A DNA stretch of 64,000 bases, taken from the NCBI GenBank assembly GCA_963682055.1, contig OY821747.1, positions 32,424,126 through 32,488,125 on the forward strand, written 5' to 3'. The DNA is from Primula veris. Its lineage: Eukaryota > Streptophyta > Magnoliopsida > Ericales > Primulaceae. Below are positions 45,991-60,542 of the stretch, piece after piece. The notes beneath the pieces were generated by a model, which saw nothing but the letters and a program-made list of their open reading frames with translations, was not told the DNA's origin and searched no databases. Position 1 is the stretch's first letter. The number at the start of each line of letters is the position of its first letter. The position numbers and the translations under genes were made by a program.

Positions 45991-48173
45991 TGTGTCATTC
46001 TCCTAGTTTTCTTCACCAGCCTCATTTTTTATTGTTTTATATCTTTTTATATAAAATTAGGGTTTCTATTTAGCAATGCCTCTGTTTCCAGGTTAGAACT
46101 CAAACTAGGGTTTTTTTTTTAATCCTTTTTATTCTTTTTTTCTTTTATACCTATTCTTGATTTTAGAGGACCACAAAAATCATTGCTTTGAAATAACCAA
46201 CGAATTTTTTTCTGAATTGAAAGTTTAATAAATAAATAAATAAAAAGCTGATCTTTTTTAGAAATGAGTTGATTGTTGAATTCTAGATTTAGATCATTAG
46301 CCTTACTCAAATTCAATTTTCACCGTTTTGTACCCTTTTTTCGGTTTCGGACAATTCTTAGTATAAAGGGTTTTGTTATTTTTTTTGAATTGACCAACCA
46401 AATCTTTTGCCAATTTTGATCTTGATTTACTAGTTTGAAATTGTGGAGATACATATATATATATATATTGAATTTGCTCAACGGTGGAGTTGATACCAGG
46501 GGGAAATATCAGTATTTCAAATATTTGTTCTTTTTTCTTGCTAATTAATAGTAATGAATACCATTTACGATCTTTTTTTAATATGGGTAGGAATTACTAT
46601 TAATAATCTTTATACCATACCATCTGTACCCCGTAACTCTGCATGCAAGAACGACAATGATCGACCCTGTGAATACCTATATTTGTTTGCTTTTCCGTGT
46701 AGTGATGAATTACTCGTTTAGATATTTGTTAATGTTTACAACATGCACAATTACTTTGTTTTTAATTGTTATACTGCTAGTTTATCCCTAGAAAATTAGT
46801 TTTTTTAAATGTTTTATAGTAAACTGCTTGCTTTTTCTTGCCATAAGTTGATCATTTTTCAGTATTCCATATTGTTACGAATGCCATTATTAAAAAATAG
46901 AATAATTAGAGTATTAAAAAAATATACCATTTAAAGGGTTTGGTTAAAAAAAGTTTAGATAATCTTTTTTACAGAAATCTTATGCAAAATGAGAGTAAAG
47001 ACAAATAACAAGCTGATGTTTTCGGATCAGCTGGCTGATCTTGATTTAGTTTATAATGTAGAATAATTTCTCTAGTTTAATGTTAGATTCAAAGTGTAGG
47101 ACTATCTATCCCTGATTCAAAGTGATTTTTTTTAGCTCAACTTGCTCTTAAAAATGAGGTTTTGAAAGTGTTTTCGCTAACTTTTTTACCCTCAAGTTAA
47201 GGTTATAGGTTCTTGTAACCGGATATCTGATTAGGTTGCTTATGTTTATAGGTTTCTGATCGGACTTTATTCTTATTCGTATCATTGGGGCACTTGTCCC
47301 ATGTTTACTACTCTTCTATTATGCATCTAATAAAACTTTATTTCTTTATTTATATATTAGTAATTGTGGTCACGTGTTGCGTGTGCGACGTGTATAGTGC
47401 GATAAAAGAATCAAAAGTATAAATGTGGTGATGATACAATTATGTGAAAAGTAAAAAAAAAAAGATATAATATAAGATGAGAATACTCAAAAAAAATTGG
47501 GTGGTTAAATATGAAGAAATAGTGTTATTTTCTATTATTTATGAAAGTATGGTTGTATGCTAATTAATAAAAGGGTGTAGAAGTATTTTTGAAAAAAAAA
47601 TGGTAAAATTTGACAACCTCAAAAATCTTGACTTGACGTACTATAATAATATGATATATATATATATATATATATACATATTTCAAATACTACTAATGAG
47701 TAATGATTACAATTTATGGGGGTTTACAAATACCCGAGGGGGGAATTACAATTAATACCCTTAATGCAATTTGTTACTCATAACCCCGTAATAAAAAAAG
47801 ACGTGGCAGACAATGATTGGCCTCGTTACATATCTAGACTTGTTTGTTTTTTTTGTGTAGTGATGAATTACTCATTTAGATCTGTGTTTGCCATTATTGA
47901 AAATACTGTCTTTTTCTGTCCTGTATTTTCAAGAATATGTTTAGGTTTTCTTTTTTCTGCCACACTCATCTCTTATTACTTGTCGTGTTTTTATTCCCTA
48001 CCTAAAATGAAAATGATTTGTCTAACGGTCATGCTATCTTCTAAGAGTTTTGCTTTGTACAGGATGGAACCTTTTTCCTACCTTATATTTAGGAAAACAC
48101 CCGTTAGGTTTGTGTATGCTTTATATACTGAAGTTACTCGTTGACTAAAAAGATGTTTTTTTTTCCGAAATGG

Positions 48174-48303
48174 GTGACAGTTACCACCATAAAAATAGAT
48201 GTTGCTGGTGTGGAAGAGGCAGAAGGTACAGACGACGAGGATGAAGCGGAAAATCAGCTAGAGGCATATTTCTTCAAGCGAATAAGTGACTTACCAGATA
48301 AAG
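48174..48303 (+). other. Acidic exon-like ORF, copy A of unit 4
   Basis: Identical in translation to 23805-23934, including the upstream open extension from 48141. Confidence 0.42.
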
Positions 48304-49588
48304 GTAACATTTCTTTCCCAAAGTATAATTATTCTCACTTGCCTCAAACTTCTAAAGTATGTGTAATGTTAATGAATGCGAAAGGACAAATGTTAATCTT
48401 CTTAACCTAACTAAGACAACCCTAGTTTTGAAGGGTGTCCTTCAGTCCTTCACATCACATTTATTTTTGTTGAGTATTTACCAGAAAGAGTTATAAAATT
48501 CCGTGTTACTGTTTTCAATTTTCCTAAATCCTTCGAACTGTGCAAGCAGGCCAGCTCTTTTCAAACTTTCAAAACTATTGCTATTTTGATTTATTTTCCT
48601 TAAACATTCAAATTCATGTGCCATGTTAGATATTTATATGTGTGTGCGTGTGTGTATTCATTATCCATGATGTTCCCTGTATTCCCTTTTACTCGTGTTC
48701 CTGTTTTTTTCTTAGTGCTTATTATCATTGCGATAAGGATGGTTACGGACAAATTTGATTACTAGTTCAAAAGTTAGTTTTCTTAAAGCATAAACCCAGC
48801 TCCAAACTTCATGAATTATAATATATGATATAGAGATTTATCTCAGTCTCCTCAGAACCATGTCTACGTTACATGAAGTATGTTTATGTTTTGCCTTTCC
48901 ACAAAGCCGTTAGGAACAAGTATGTTTCTTTTTAATCTTCTAATTTGAAGAAATGAAACAAGTATGTTTGTATGTTTATGTTCTGCCTTTCTTTCTTTTG
49001 CTATATATGTATGTTATTAGAGTTTCTCACTTATCTGTCAAAGTTCAGTAGCTCACACATATATATTAGTTTTGAGTGTGTTTGAAAAGGATTATTTTGC
49101 TTCCACAAGGTTATTTGGAACATGCATGTTTCTTTTTAATTTTATTATTTGAAGAAATAAAACATGTAGTATGTTTTTTTCTTGAAAAAGATAAGAAGTA
49201 TGTTTTTATATTTGTTTATGTTTTGCCTTTTTTTTGCTATCTATGTATATTGTTAAAGCTCCTCAGTTATCTGTCAAAAGACTCAAAGCTCGCACATATA
49301 TATTAATTAGGGTGTGTTTGATAAGGATTATCTTGCTTCCTAATTTCCTATGATCTCTTTCTTTTTGATCCCATATCTATGTATGTTGTTAGAGTTTCAC
49401 AATTGTCTGTCAAAACTCACTCATATAGTTTACAATGTGTTTGATAAGGATTATCTTGCTTCCTAATTAGTAATTTCCTACGATCTCTTTTTTCTTTCGC
49501 ATATCTATGTATGTTGTGGTTAACATGATTCGTTTTTTTCTTCTAAATTTATGGGCAAAAAAAGGAATAAATTATTTTCTATTTGCAG

Positions 49589-49684
49589 CTACAGGATTCA
49601 ACAAATCAAGAGCTCAATCATCAAGATCCTCTATTTAACCTTCCTTCAAAGATCCTATGCAGAGTCATCAACATTTCTTTAAAG
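49589..49684 (+). pseudogene. ARF-like exon (unit 4)
   Basis: Counterpart of 25220-25315, with acceptor and donor retained. Confidence 0.68.
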
Positions 49685-49712
49685 GTTACCATTATGCGTT
49701 CACACTGAGATA

Positions 49713-50473
49713 ATGGAGGAGGTGATCGGTAAGCAAAGTGTTGGTGATGTGTTCAATGATTTCAAGGGGAGAAGAGCTGCTCTGATCAAAGCTCTCACCG
49801 ATGAGGTGGACGAGTTTTTTTTGAAGTGCAGTTCAGAGAGGGAAAATCTGTGCTTATTTGGGTTTCCAAATGGGACTTGGGAAGTGAAAATGCCCAGAGA
49901 CGAGGCCCCGCCTGAGAGTCCCGAGCCAGCTGTGGGCATAAAATTTGCAAGGGATGGTCCAGACCGCAAGGAGTGGATATGCTTTGTGGCAAGACATTCT
50001 GATTGTTGGTTGAAGGCTGTTGCCTGTTATTTCGGTTCCCGAGCCAGATGATGAATAATCTCCCAACTATATTTGAAGTTGTGAAGATGGAGCCAGAACA
50101 ACGAGCGAGAATTGCTCATCGCATTAAATCCTCCTCAAGCAAGAAAATGTCTCACAAGTCTGAGCAGCATGAGTTGGTGAAGAGGCTGAATGAAGTAGAG
50201 AGGAGAGAAGAGCAGGAGAGAGATGATGAAAATGGACAAAATGTAAATCTGTGTAGTTCCTGTGGCGATGACTATGCCGATGACTACAGCGGAGAGTTTT
50301 GGATTTGCTGTGACATGTGCGAAAGGTGGTACCATGGAAAGTGTGTGAAGATATCTCCTATAAGAGCCGCACGTATTGATAAGTACATGTGCCCTAACTA
50401 CACCACCAAGGTATTGATAAGTACATGTGCCCTAACTGCACCACCAAGAGGGCTATGGTCTAAAGTTTATTAG
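49713..50473 (+). pseudogene. Alfin1-like pseudogene, copy 4
   Basis: Translates as copy 2: start ATG present, first frame ends at 50051, last PHD cysteine replaced by tyrosine (50399-50401), 38-bp duplication at 50373-50448. Confidence 0.92.
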
Positions 50474-50991
50474 GTTCTGGATTTAAATAAAGTAGTTGAT
50501 TAGTATTCAATAGTTTTAAACTGAACTATGAGAAATTGGTGAGTACAATTTAAGGGACTTTACAAATACCCAGGGGGAATTACGATTAATACCCGTAATG
50601 CAATTTATTCCTCATAACCCCGTAATGAAAACAGACGTGACCAACAATGATCGTGCTTGTTACATATCTAGACTTGTTTGCTTTTTCATGTAGTGATCAT
50701 AAATTACTCATTAGTTCTTTGTTTGCCATTATTGAAAATGCTATCTTTTTTGTCCTCCATTATCAAGAATATTCTTTTGTCTTCTTTTTTCCACCGCACT
50801 CATCCCTTATTCCTTGTCATCTTTTTACTGCCTACCTAAAACGAAAATGATTTGTCTAACGACCCTACTATCTTCTAAAAGGGTAGCTTTGTACAGGAAA
50901 GAACATTTTTCCTTGCCCTATATTTAGGAAAACACTAAGCTTTTTATACTGAAGTTACTCGTTGACTAAAATGATGTTTTTTTCAAAATGA

Positions 50992-51121
50992 GTGACAGTT
51001 ACCAACATAAAAAAAGAGGTTGCTGGTGTGGAAGAGGCAGAAGGTACAGACGACGAGGACGAAGCAGAAAATCAGCTAGAGGCATATTTCTTAAAGCGGA
51101 TAAGTGATTTACCAGATAAAG
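50992..51121 (+). other. Acidic exon-like ORF, copy B of unit 4
   Basis: Counterpart of 26623-26752. Confidence 0.4.
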
Positions 51122-52929
51122 GTAGCGTTTCTTTCCCAAAGTAATATAACTATTCTCACTCTCTCCCAAGTATGTGAATTTCACTTGAATTTAAGGGGTA
51201 CCAAGTATGTGAATTTCAATAGTTATAACTCCTCTAATGAATCTTTTGATTGCAGTTAAACTTGTGTTTTAGTGGCAGTTTATGCAACATGGAGGACAAT
51301 TTAGAAATTTCTTGTTCTTATGTGTATGTAGCATAACATACTGACACACATGGTTTTATTTTGATGCCTCATTGGATTTCTTCAATAGCTATGATGCAGA
51401 AATTGGGTTTGATTAATGGACATCTAAGCAGTGTTAAGCAAATTATTTTGAAGATTTTCCCTCTGTAGTCTTGTTTTGGATGTATTAATCAGCGTAATGT
51501 TTTACATATTCATTACATGCTTATAATATTAATGGTTTTTGAAAAAGGTTTCCTAGTTCGAGTAATCATTTTCTTCTTCGCTAATTTGAGAATCGTATTG
51601 AGGAATAGGTTAGCTCTGAACTATTTGCTGTAATAGTGGTATTTACTTTGATAATTGGTAACTGGTGAAAATGATTCCATTGGATTCCAACTAAACTAAT
51701 ATTGAGTGGATTGGTTTATATACTTCCACCATTGCCATATTTGACAAAAAGCTTAACGTACAACATCTTCTTGATTAAGATGTTGAAGATCGTGACGTAT
51801 ACAGATTTAACAATCTAACAAAAACACTACCATTGCTCTATGTATTTGCCCAAGTAGAATTTGTAGTTAAAAAGTATCATTGAAATATTGTTTACATCGT
51901 CTGCCTTTGTTTTTTTCTAATGTAATCGCTAAAGTTTTCCTGCTGCATTTAGGTGTTTTGACATTAGTCCAAGCCCTATTTTCCTGTATTTTCAAGAGAG
52001 GGAAAAGAGATTTCTGAAGCCGCAGTCGCCACCTTCTCTCCATTTTGACTGCGGGTAAGTTTTCCTTTCTGAAATAATTTGTCTTGGTTTACCTTTATTA
52101 AAAAAAACCTTTCCCTGGATGGAGAAGCAAAATGTTTTTTGTTGGTTGAGGAGTTTCATGTCTTCAGTGGACATATGATGAAACCAACCCATTCAGTAGC
52201 AATTTTTCCTTCACAATTAATTTCAAAAAATGAAAACTTCCAAATGGATCTTAATGCTTTTTTTTACTGTGAGTAGCTCCCAATAGTATTTCATGTAGGA
52301 TTATCTGAAACACATACCATTCATGATCTAATATTTAAACAAAGAATGTATAGTAGACTCGTTATCGCATTTTTTTTTTTTACAAAGATTATCAGAGAGT
52401 TTCTTTCCAATGAAAATTTTAAAATACTTACAGGAATTGACATATATTAATTGTTTAACCTACCTCAAGTGCGGACTCTATCACGAAATTTTGTACCTAC
52501 TATCCTCTCTTACAAGATCGTGATTTTCATCCTTGGTCAGGTTATATTGGTCTGGTTTTAACATGAAGTGGATGGACATATGCTACCGTCATTCCGAATT
52601 TCTTTATGCCATAGAAAACAATAAATAGCGATTCACATAAAGTAAATCGACTCATTTTTAGAATTGTGGGTTTGTTTCTGTGGCAGTACAGTTTTCTGGA
52701 TCGGATATATGATGCCACACTTGCAAAATTACGTGAATAACTTTTGAAAAGGGATCAAGACTTTTTCAAAATTCTATGAAAGATGTAACTCTATGACTAG
52801 TATTCTCCGGGCTTTTGTGGATGTGGGTCGAGATAGAACAACATCGTACTCCCCTAGTTTGTTAAACTATTGCCCGATCGAGCCAGGGATGAGAAATGAA
52901 GGGATGTATTAAATAAACTTGAAACTACT

Positions 52930-53160
52930 ATGAGACACTACTGCTTTTTAAACAGGGACACAGAGTTATCTCAGTTGGAATGGGAGAAATTGACAAGCGA
53001 GTGTCGTTTTATGGTCGAGGAACTATTATCCTTCGATTATCGTGCAAAACCATTAGAGGAAAATGATATAGTTGTTGATATGGGAAAAAGGATCTTCTAC
53101 TATCTTCGATGTAACTATAACTCACAAGATGGATATAGTTGTGGACCCAGATGGGGATAA
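52930..53160 (+). other. Unassigned 76-codon ORF (unit 4)
   Basis: Identical in translation to the ORF at 28561-28791. Confidence 0.3.
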
Positions 53161-55164
53161 ATTACGGTCAATAAGCGTACAAGTTTCATGTATCTGTTTC
53201 AAATATAGTTTTAAATTTCAAATGTTCTAGTAACTACTGTTCACTTTATTCCATTGTTCAAGTTTGATTCCATTCTTTTGATATTTATCATGCCACTTCT
53301 TATCATCAAGTGTTTTTGGAAAATAATAATAATGTGTGTTTAGATTGGTCTTTGTCTTTGCTTATCTTTTTATTTATTTAGTTTGGCAAATTGATAAAAT
53401 ATACAAATTTAAGAACCTCAAATTAAGGTGGCTACATTATTATAAAACGTATGTAACATTTCAGACCCAATTGAAAACACAAACTCAAATTTTGCTGTAT
53501 AGATTTGTTAGATAGAAAACAACCAATGGAGAAAGATTACTTTCAATTAGAAAACATCTCAACACAAATGCGAGCTAGAATTCATTCAAATCTATAAAGA
53601 AACTCTATCCTGTGACTTTTTAAAATAGTAAATGATATTGCTGGGCGACCTCTTTTAGTAAGGTCTGGTTACCAAGATTTGCATATGTATCCGATTTGGG
53701 ATAAATTCCAGACTGGAGAGGCTCATATTTTTCCATTTTCCTTAATGTAAATTTTGGGGCATTAATCGAGCAATTGATCTTGCTGTTGCTTCTAAATAGT
53801 GTCCTCGATACCATAGAATGACTATGAAGCAAAATGGCATTGCTTGTCACTGATGCGTGGCTAGTGGCTAGATTGATTTCCTTCGAAAAGTTTTGCACCC
53901 TTAATCTTGTTAACCTCTTTCAAAAAAATCTTTCCCTTTCAGGAACCGACAGTGCAACAGATTTCGAAACTTATAAATTAGTATAAAATGGTCCAGGAAA
54001 TCGTGAATTTTCAAGATAAGTTTTTTCTGCAAAATACAAAATTTCTCGAGTAAGGGATGGCGGGAGAAATGTTTTTGAAGTTTGTAGTATATTTTATTGC
54101 TTGACACTTAAATTGCATACTTCTACCCAAAATTGAAAAGAAAAATGAAATGTATTTATTAGAGAGACTTTTTTTTTTTGTTAATTGTCACATAAGTAAT
54201 TTTGTTAAAATTGTGTAATAAAAAATAAAATAATAAAACAAATGACCAGTTTGCCCCTAAAAGTGTACATGTCGTGGACATGATTGTCACGTGTATGCAA
54301 ATTGAGTGATTTTTGACATACTATTTTGCTATTTAGGAATATTCATATGTAGATATGCAATTCGGTAACCACCAAAAAGTTGGTGTACTAAACCAAAACT
54401 AACCAATATCAGAAATTGCATATCTTCGAATAGCAGAAATTGTAAAGTGGTGTTCTATAATACAGCATCCAACATATTATATTTATTTCACAAATTATTT
54501 AGAACTTGGATTCTCACTACGAGTTTGTTTAAAAAAATGAAAATATATGTGTTAAATTTACAGATTTATTCATAACATCTTTACTAAAAAGCAGTTTTTT
54601 TTTTTTGGAAAAGCATGTCTTTTTGATACAATTATAAGGGGATAAAGTACACAATAAGATACCAATTTTTTGTATCACTACACAATATGAGAACAAAATG
54701 ACTTTTAAGCAATATGTTATTGCAACTTCAATATAGGGAGACGAGTATGAGTAGAGTTTCAATTCAAATTAAGCAATCTATTACATATAATATAATAGAC
54801 AACCCGTTTTAAATACTTTATTTTAATGCCAACGCTTAAACACACAGCAATGGCCTACATATTCACTAAAAATCTGACTTGAACAGATTGTAAACTGTTT
54901 TTTCTTTGTCAAATTAGGAAGGAAAAAAAAAACTAAGAGATTAAACTCAAACTAAATTTTGAAGAGTAGCTTGTTAGCATTTTATTGTTTGGTGTTTAAC
55001 ACTATGTTGTTCTATAATAATATAAATTATAACACTACTTAGTTAAAGTAGATATAAGTCTTTTTGAACATAGAAATTAAACTCTTTTTTGGTATTTTTC
55101 TTTAGTTTTTGTTGTTGTATCATTTTTTTTTTTATTAAAAACCATGGAGAGAAAATTGAAAGTC

Positions 55165-56375
55165 TGAAATTCCTATCCGCTGTTCTAGTTGCAGTTTTGC
55201 AGTTAGGTTCTAAGTGAGGTTGCAACCACAGTTAGAACCCAGTGTATAAATGGACAGAACTGTAAAATGTTAAATGTACGTAAATTAAATCACACGCACA
55301 TTTAACAACGGAGTTCACCTAACTAGGCTACGTCTCCGGGGCACTTACCCAGATTATGATATTATAAAAAGCTTACAATATAGGACTCAAGTCTTAACGA
55401 AAAACACTTAGACTCCCTCTAGGTTTTTCTGCCTATCTCTATATTGCTCCTACTCTATAACTATCACTTATAAATCAATGGCATCCCACCATTGTTTTCT
55501 TTTTAAAGCTCACGTGTATTCTCTCTAGAAAATAAGTTCTTTATAATTTAGAACACACACTTTTACAAGCTAAGTTATCAAGTATATAAGCAAGTAAAAA
55601 CAATCTTCTATTCTTCAATATCTTTTGATTGTTCTTGACTTTATTGATTGGCTTCAATCTTCCCATGCATTGCGTGATACTCCAGCATTGATTGACTCCA
55701 ATCATCATTGGTTGATACCTGTTTAATAACCAGCTTGTTTGAAGGAGTTAGTATTTTCCTATAACTAGGAAACATGTAAAAAGATCATATCTTGGAAAGA
55801 TATCTTTTAAGTATTCATGTAAAACATTAACTCCTAATTTTATTCAATCTTTAAACAAATCATACTGAATTGATAAGGAACACAGATTGAAACATGTGAT
55901 AAGGATTAGTGTAAGAATAGAGATATAGAATTATAAATGTAAATGAAACATAACTAATCTCTTTATATCTTTTTAGGAAATCTTTTCTTATCACTTTGAT
56001 ATTCTCAATAAACACATATTAACAATTTGGAATCATATGAGAATATATCTTGCATGCTGTAGACCAATTAACAATCAATAAACGACAGCTATGCAGATTT
56101 GTAGAACAAGACAGAATTCTGCTTACAGGCAGGTTGGAACTAGTGGTTGCAACTGAGGTTGCAACTGGTACTTGAAACCTGTCACTACTGACTTAGTAGG
56201 TTGCAACTGAGGTTGCAACTGGTACTTGAAACCTGTCACTATGGGTTGTAACTGAGGTTGCAACTAGTAATTAAAACCTGTCAATGCTGTCTTAGTTCGT
56301 AATAACAGTTAGAATTTATTTAGTAAAAACCAATAGACAATAAACAACATTTAGACCAGGAATCTGGTCCTAACA
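55165..56375 (-). repeat. Sirevirus LTR (unit 4)
   Basis: TG...CA ends and the adjoining polypurine tract at 56376-56388 match the unit 2 copy. Confidence 0.8.
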
Positions 56376-56701
56376 ATCTCCCCCTTTGTCATTGGTTTTG
56401 ACAAATCAATCAAGTTTATAAGTCATCCCAACCACCTGCAAATTCAATATCAGTAAGCTCCCCATGTATGTTAGAATTGCAGGCATTTTAAGTAAGCACA
56501 ATCATTCACATATTCAATTTAAAAACAGCCATACTTCAAACTTGAAATTGCAGAAATTTAAAGACAAAAAAAACATAGCACAACAATGTCTTAGCACAGC
56601 AGCATTGAGTCTTGAAATTGAATGAAACTGAACAACAGAACAAAACATAAACTGATCATAACATAAACTTCACTCCCCCTATTTGTCAGCAACCATTGTA
56701 C

Positions 56702-58012
56702 TCAGTCACGAGGAATATCAGAATGTGGAGCCCTTTCTCTGAGAGGATTGATTCTTACCACCTCTTCATCTTCTGCATTGTCATCCTCACTGCTTATAGA
56801 AAAGCCATCATCACTATGAGTTGCATCCCCATCACTGGCACCACCATCACTGTCACTATCATTTTCACTTTCTATAAGATTTTCCAGCAGCTTCTTGATT
56901 TGATAGTCATCAGTATCCAGCTCAGCCCTCCTTTTTGCATTGTAAGCCAACTTTTGCTTCAAATACCACCTCACACCCTTCTTCTTTTCTGAAGGAGCAT
57001 TAGATGTCTCTTCTTCTTTTTCTTTGCCCTTTTCTCCAGATATGTCATTAACATGCCCTTCTTTTAGCAACTTAGCAGAAATATATAGGGCAGATGGACA
57101 ATCAGAGGAGGGTTCATTCATGATATTGATAGGAGAATTTCTGCCCATAGAATAAACTTGGCCTAGAATCATACCAGATATGAGGCAGGGGAAAGGAAGG
57201 AGAGTGGAAGTAGAATCTGTGTTACTGAAATCTCTTATGAGATTGAAGACGTGATGTCCAAAGTTGATAGGCCTAGAATCCATGATTTTATAGAGAAAGG
57301 TAGCCATATCTTTGCTAACTTTTGAGGGCTGTTTGGTTGGGGTCCAATTAAACCTAGCTATTTTGTGCAGAACAGCAGCACACAGAGTGAGAGAAGATGT
57401 TTTGATGGAATTCCCATCAAATCTATTGTTTTTACCAGTTAGAACCAAGGCAATGACCTCAAAGTCATAATTAACATCTTCAACATCAGGATTGGGTGTA
57501 TTTAGGAAATCATTAATAAGTTTTGGAGTAAAATCCAAAGTAAGACCTCTCAGAAAAACTCTCCCATAAGCAGGGTTTCCCTCATCAAATACAATGCTAC
57601 TGAGATTAGCATAGAATTCTTTAACAACAGAAGGAAGAAAAGATTCAGCAAAAGTAATTGTTTTTCCTAAACCAACAGCATGCAACAGCTTTTCAACATA
57701 CACCTGTATGTGTGGATAACTGACCAAATTGAGCTTCCTTTCACAGTGAATTTCTTTACTAGAAAAAGCCCTAAATCTCCTATAAGTTCTTCTACTCCAG
57801 AACTTAGGATCAACTGCATTGAATTTTTTATCATACTCAAACTTAGCAACAAAAGGATCATTAATAGTATTCCTCCTAGGACGCTTTTTAGTCCTACGTG
57901 TCTTAGGAGAAGAGGACTCACTTACCTTAGCCTTAGAGCTATGACTTGTTGAAGATTTGTTCATGAAATCTCTTATAGTGCAATCATCATCAGTACTGGG
58001 GTTATTAGACAT
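56702..58012 (-). CDS. Envelope-like ORF (unit 4)
   Basis: The 436-residue translation equals that of 32333-33643, so both copies keep an open frame. With such recent copying this says nothing about selection. Confidence 0.68.
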   Translation of the reverse strand: MSNNPSTDDDCTIRDFMNKSSTSHSSKAKVSESSSPKTRRTKKRPRRNTINDPFVAKFEYDKKFNAVDPKFWSRRTYRRFRAFSSKEIHCERKLNLVSYPHIQVYVEKLLHAVGLGKTITFAESFLPSVVKEFYANLSSIVFDEGNPAYGRVFLRGLTLDFTPKLINDFLNTPNPDVEDVNYDFEVIALVLTGKNNRFDGNSIKTSSLTLCAAVLHKIARFNWTPTKQPSKVSKDMATFLYKIMDSRPINFGHHVFNLIRDFSNTDSTSTLLPFPCLISGMILGQVYSMGRNSPINIMNEPSSDCPSALYISAKLLKEGHVNDISGEKGKEKEEETSNAPSEKKKGVRWYLKQKLAYNAKRRAELDTDDYQIKKLLENLIESENDSDSDGGASDGDATHSDDGFSISSEDDNAEDEEVVRINPLRERAPHSDIPRD

Positions 58013-59616
58013 GGTTGCAACTGGGGGTTGGAACCGTACTTAGAACCTAGCAGTGGGTTTTACAGAGAGTAGGGTTTTTAGTAGAGAGAGAGAGAGAGTA
58101 ATTGTGACAATCGTAAAAGATTTAGGATATAGAAAGAGTTTAGGATAAAAAGCAATTAAGTCCATATCTTTCTGTATTTAGAAAGAGATACATGCAAATC
58201 AATTGTTAAACAGATTTAGCCAAAAAAATAGGAAGTTTCTTATCAACAGAATTTTGAAAAATAAATCACACTTAAATAACGAAGAAAACAGTTGGCATTA
58301 AGATAAATTCAGCAGTTACTACAGATAAACATTCCTTTTTAAACAGATTGATCCAAAATTTGAAAATTCAAGAGTTGAAGCTTTTAAGGAATTTTGAATT
58401 GATTCAAGATAGAGATAGCAATTTGACAGATATTCAAGCTTTTGAAAAACAAGAATCTAGCAATTTACCCAAGAAAATATGTTTATCATTGAATGGCCTT
58501 AATAAAGATTAGATTTCAGGAGCTTATATTGAGCAAATCCGTTTTTATCTCTACACAAAAACTAGTTTGATGACCTCAGCAAGGAAAGAGTATAAGTGAT
58601 GTCAAAAATAACAAGACTTAGTCTTGGCAGTTATCAAATAGACTGAGGTTTCAACTGATGTTGCAACTGAGCTTGCAACCAGTATTTTTAACACGAGGTT
58701 TCAACTGAAGTTGTAACTGAACTTCTAACCAGTTATTGAGAGAATGAGGTTTCAACTGAGGTTGCAACTGAACTTGCAACCAGCTTAAACAAATTGCACT
58801 TTGTGCTTGCAACTCTATTACCAGAGAGGTTTTCAAGGACAAGTTACCTCACATCTGTTTTTGAGACACCAAAAAGCGGCTTTTTCAAAACAAAAACATC
58901 ATAGCTCAATTAAGACTTAACCTTAGAAATAAAACTTATTGAAGATACTCAAGACAGACATATTTAGCAAGAATATTCAATTAGATTGATAATGACATAC
59001 CCCTATGTCACTTCTTGATGATTCAAACTTGTTTGTATCAAGGTTTTTTAATTACTTACATTGTTTTCAAATGACCATGAACTGTTTCCAAACAACCATA
59101 TGTTGTTTAGATTTAGACTACAGTACGGTGCGAACTCTTTTGTTGTAGGGTCATTGTCGTATTTTTGTCTTTTTAGACCGTTCTTGAAGTAATCCAAATT
59201 AATTTTTAACGTTTATTTATTTATTTAGTGATTTTTTGAAACAGTCTACTTGCGAGTGCGAGTGCGAGTGCGACTATTCATTATTATATGGTAGTCATAA
59301 AATCGTTGTGATGTTGCGATAGGTATACGTTCCCTAGTTACACATGTCGTACTTTTGCCTACGCATCGATGAACTGATCAACATGGAAAAAAACGTTTTT
59401 ATGTTCTTAAACAATATGTTTCGTTCTGATAATGTAAATACATCTATCTCAAGTATACTGGGTTGACTTTTATTTTATACTTCAATGCAATTTCAGTTAT
59501 AAATGAACATAATTTTTTTTAGTAATATTTTGTATACATGTTTTTCAAATTAACTTAATAAATGAGAATAATTTTTCGAGATGAGCCGAAAATGTTAAGA
59601 CGGACAACGATATAGG

Positions 59617-59909
59617 TCATGTTTGTTTGCGGTATAAGAGATGCTATATTATTATTAGTACTGTGAGACTCACGTTATATCCTGTTTGTTTACACAAATT
59701 GTATTCGGTATTATATAAGTTATGTTACTATTTATATTACATTTTATTATAAGAGAGTATAACTAATAACACATATAGGTCATGTTTGTTTGCATAATAG
59801 TATAATGAGTTATAATTTGTAACTATCTACTAGTAATTATACCATCTTATTAGCATAGAATAGAATATCTAGTATAATTAGTATATCACCTCTTATATCA
59901 CAAACAAAC
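59617..59909. mobile_element. MITE with inverted repeats (unit 5)
   Basis: Same arms as in unit 3; the first private unit 5 base follows just after it at 59914. Confidence 0.62.
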
Positions 59910-60488
59910 ATTTTTTATTATTTATCCTACTAATACTATTCCACAAACTAACAAAATAAAATAAACACGTCACATTAGGGTTTCCAATTATATATATATA
60001 TATAGTGTCATTCTCCTAGTTTTCTTCACCAGCCTCATTTTTTTATTATTTTATATCTTTTTATATAAAATTAGGGTTTCTATTTAGCAATGCCTTCGTT
60101 TCCAGGTTAGAACTCAAACTAGGGTTTTTTTTAACCTTTTTATTCTTTTTTTCTTTTATATCTATTCTTGATTTTAGAGGACCATAAAAATCGTTGCTTT
60201 GAAATAACCAACGAATTTTTTTCTGAATTGAAAGTTTAATAAATAAATAAAAAGTTGATTGTTGAATTCTAGATTTAGATCATTAGCCTTACTCAAATTC
60301 AATTTTCACCGTTTTGTACCCTTTTTTCGGTTTCGGACAATTCTTAGTATAAAGGGTTTTGTTATTTTTTTTGAATTGACCAACCAAATCTTTTGCTAAC
60401 CTGATCTTGATTTAGATCATTAGCTTTGATTAAATTTCTCTAAGTCAAATACTAGTTTGAAATTGTGGAGATACATACATATATATAA

Positions 60489-60542
<54 letters not shown>

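Larger units (their letters stand above)
44590..59040. repeat. Array unit 4
   Basis: Same order as unit 2. The offset from unit 2 is 24,341 bp before the TA tract and 24,369 bp after it, all the way to the Sirevirus fragment. Confidence 0.88.
55165..59040 (-). mobile_element. Sirevirus-type Ty1/copia fragment, unit 4
   Basis: Second copy of 30796-34671 with the same borders and the same 5' truncation. It therefore spread by the segmental duplication and not by a new insertion. Confidence 0.75.
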
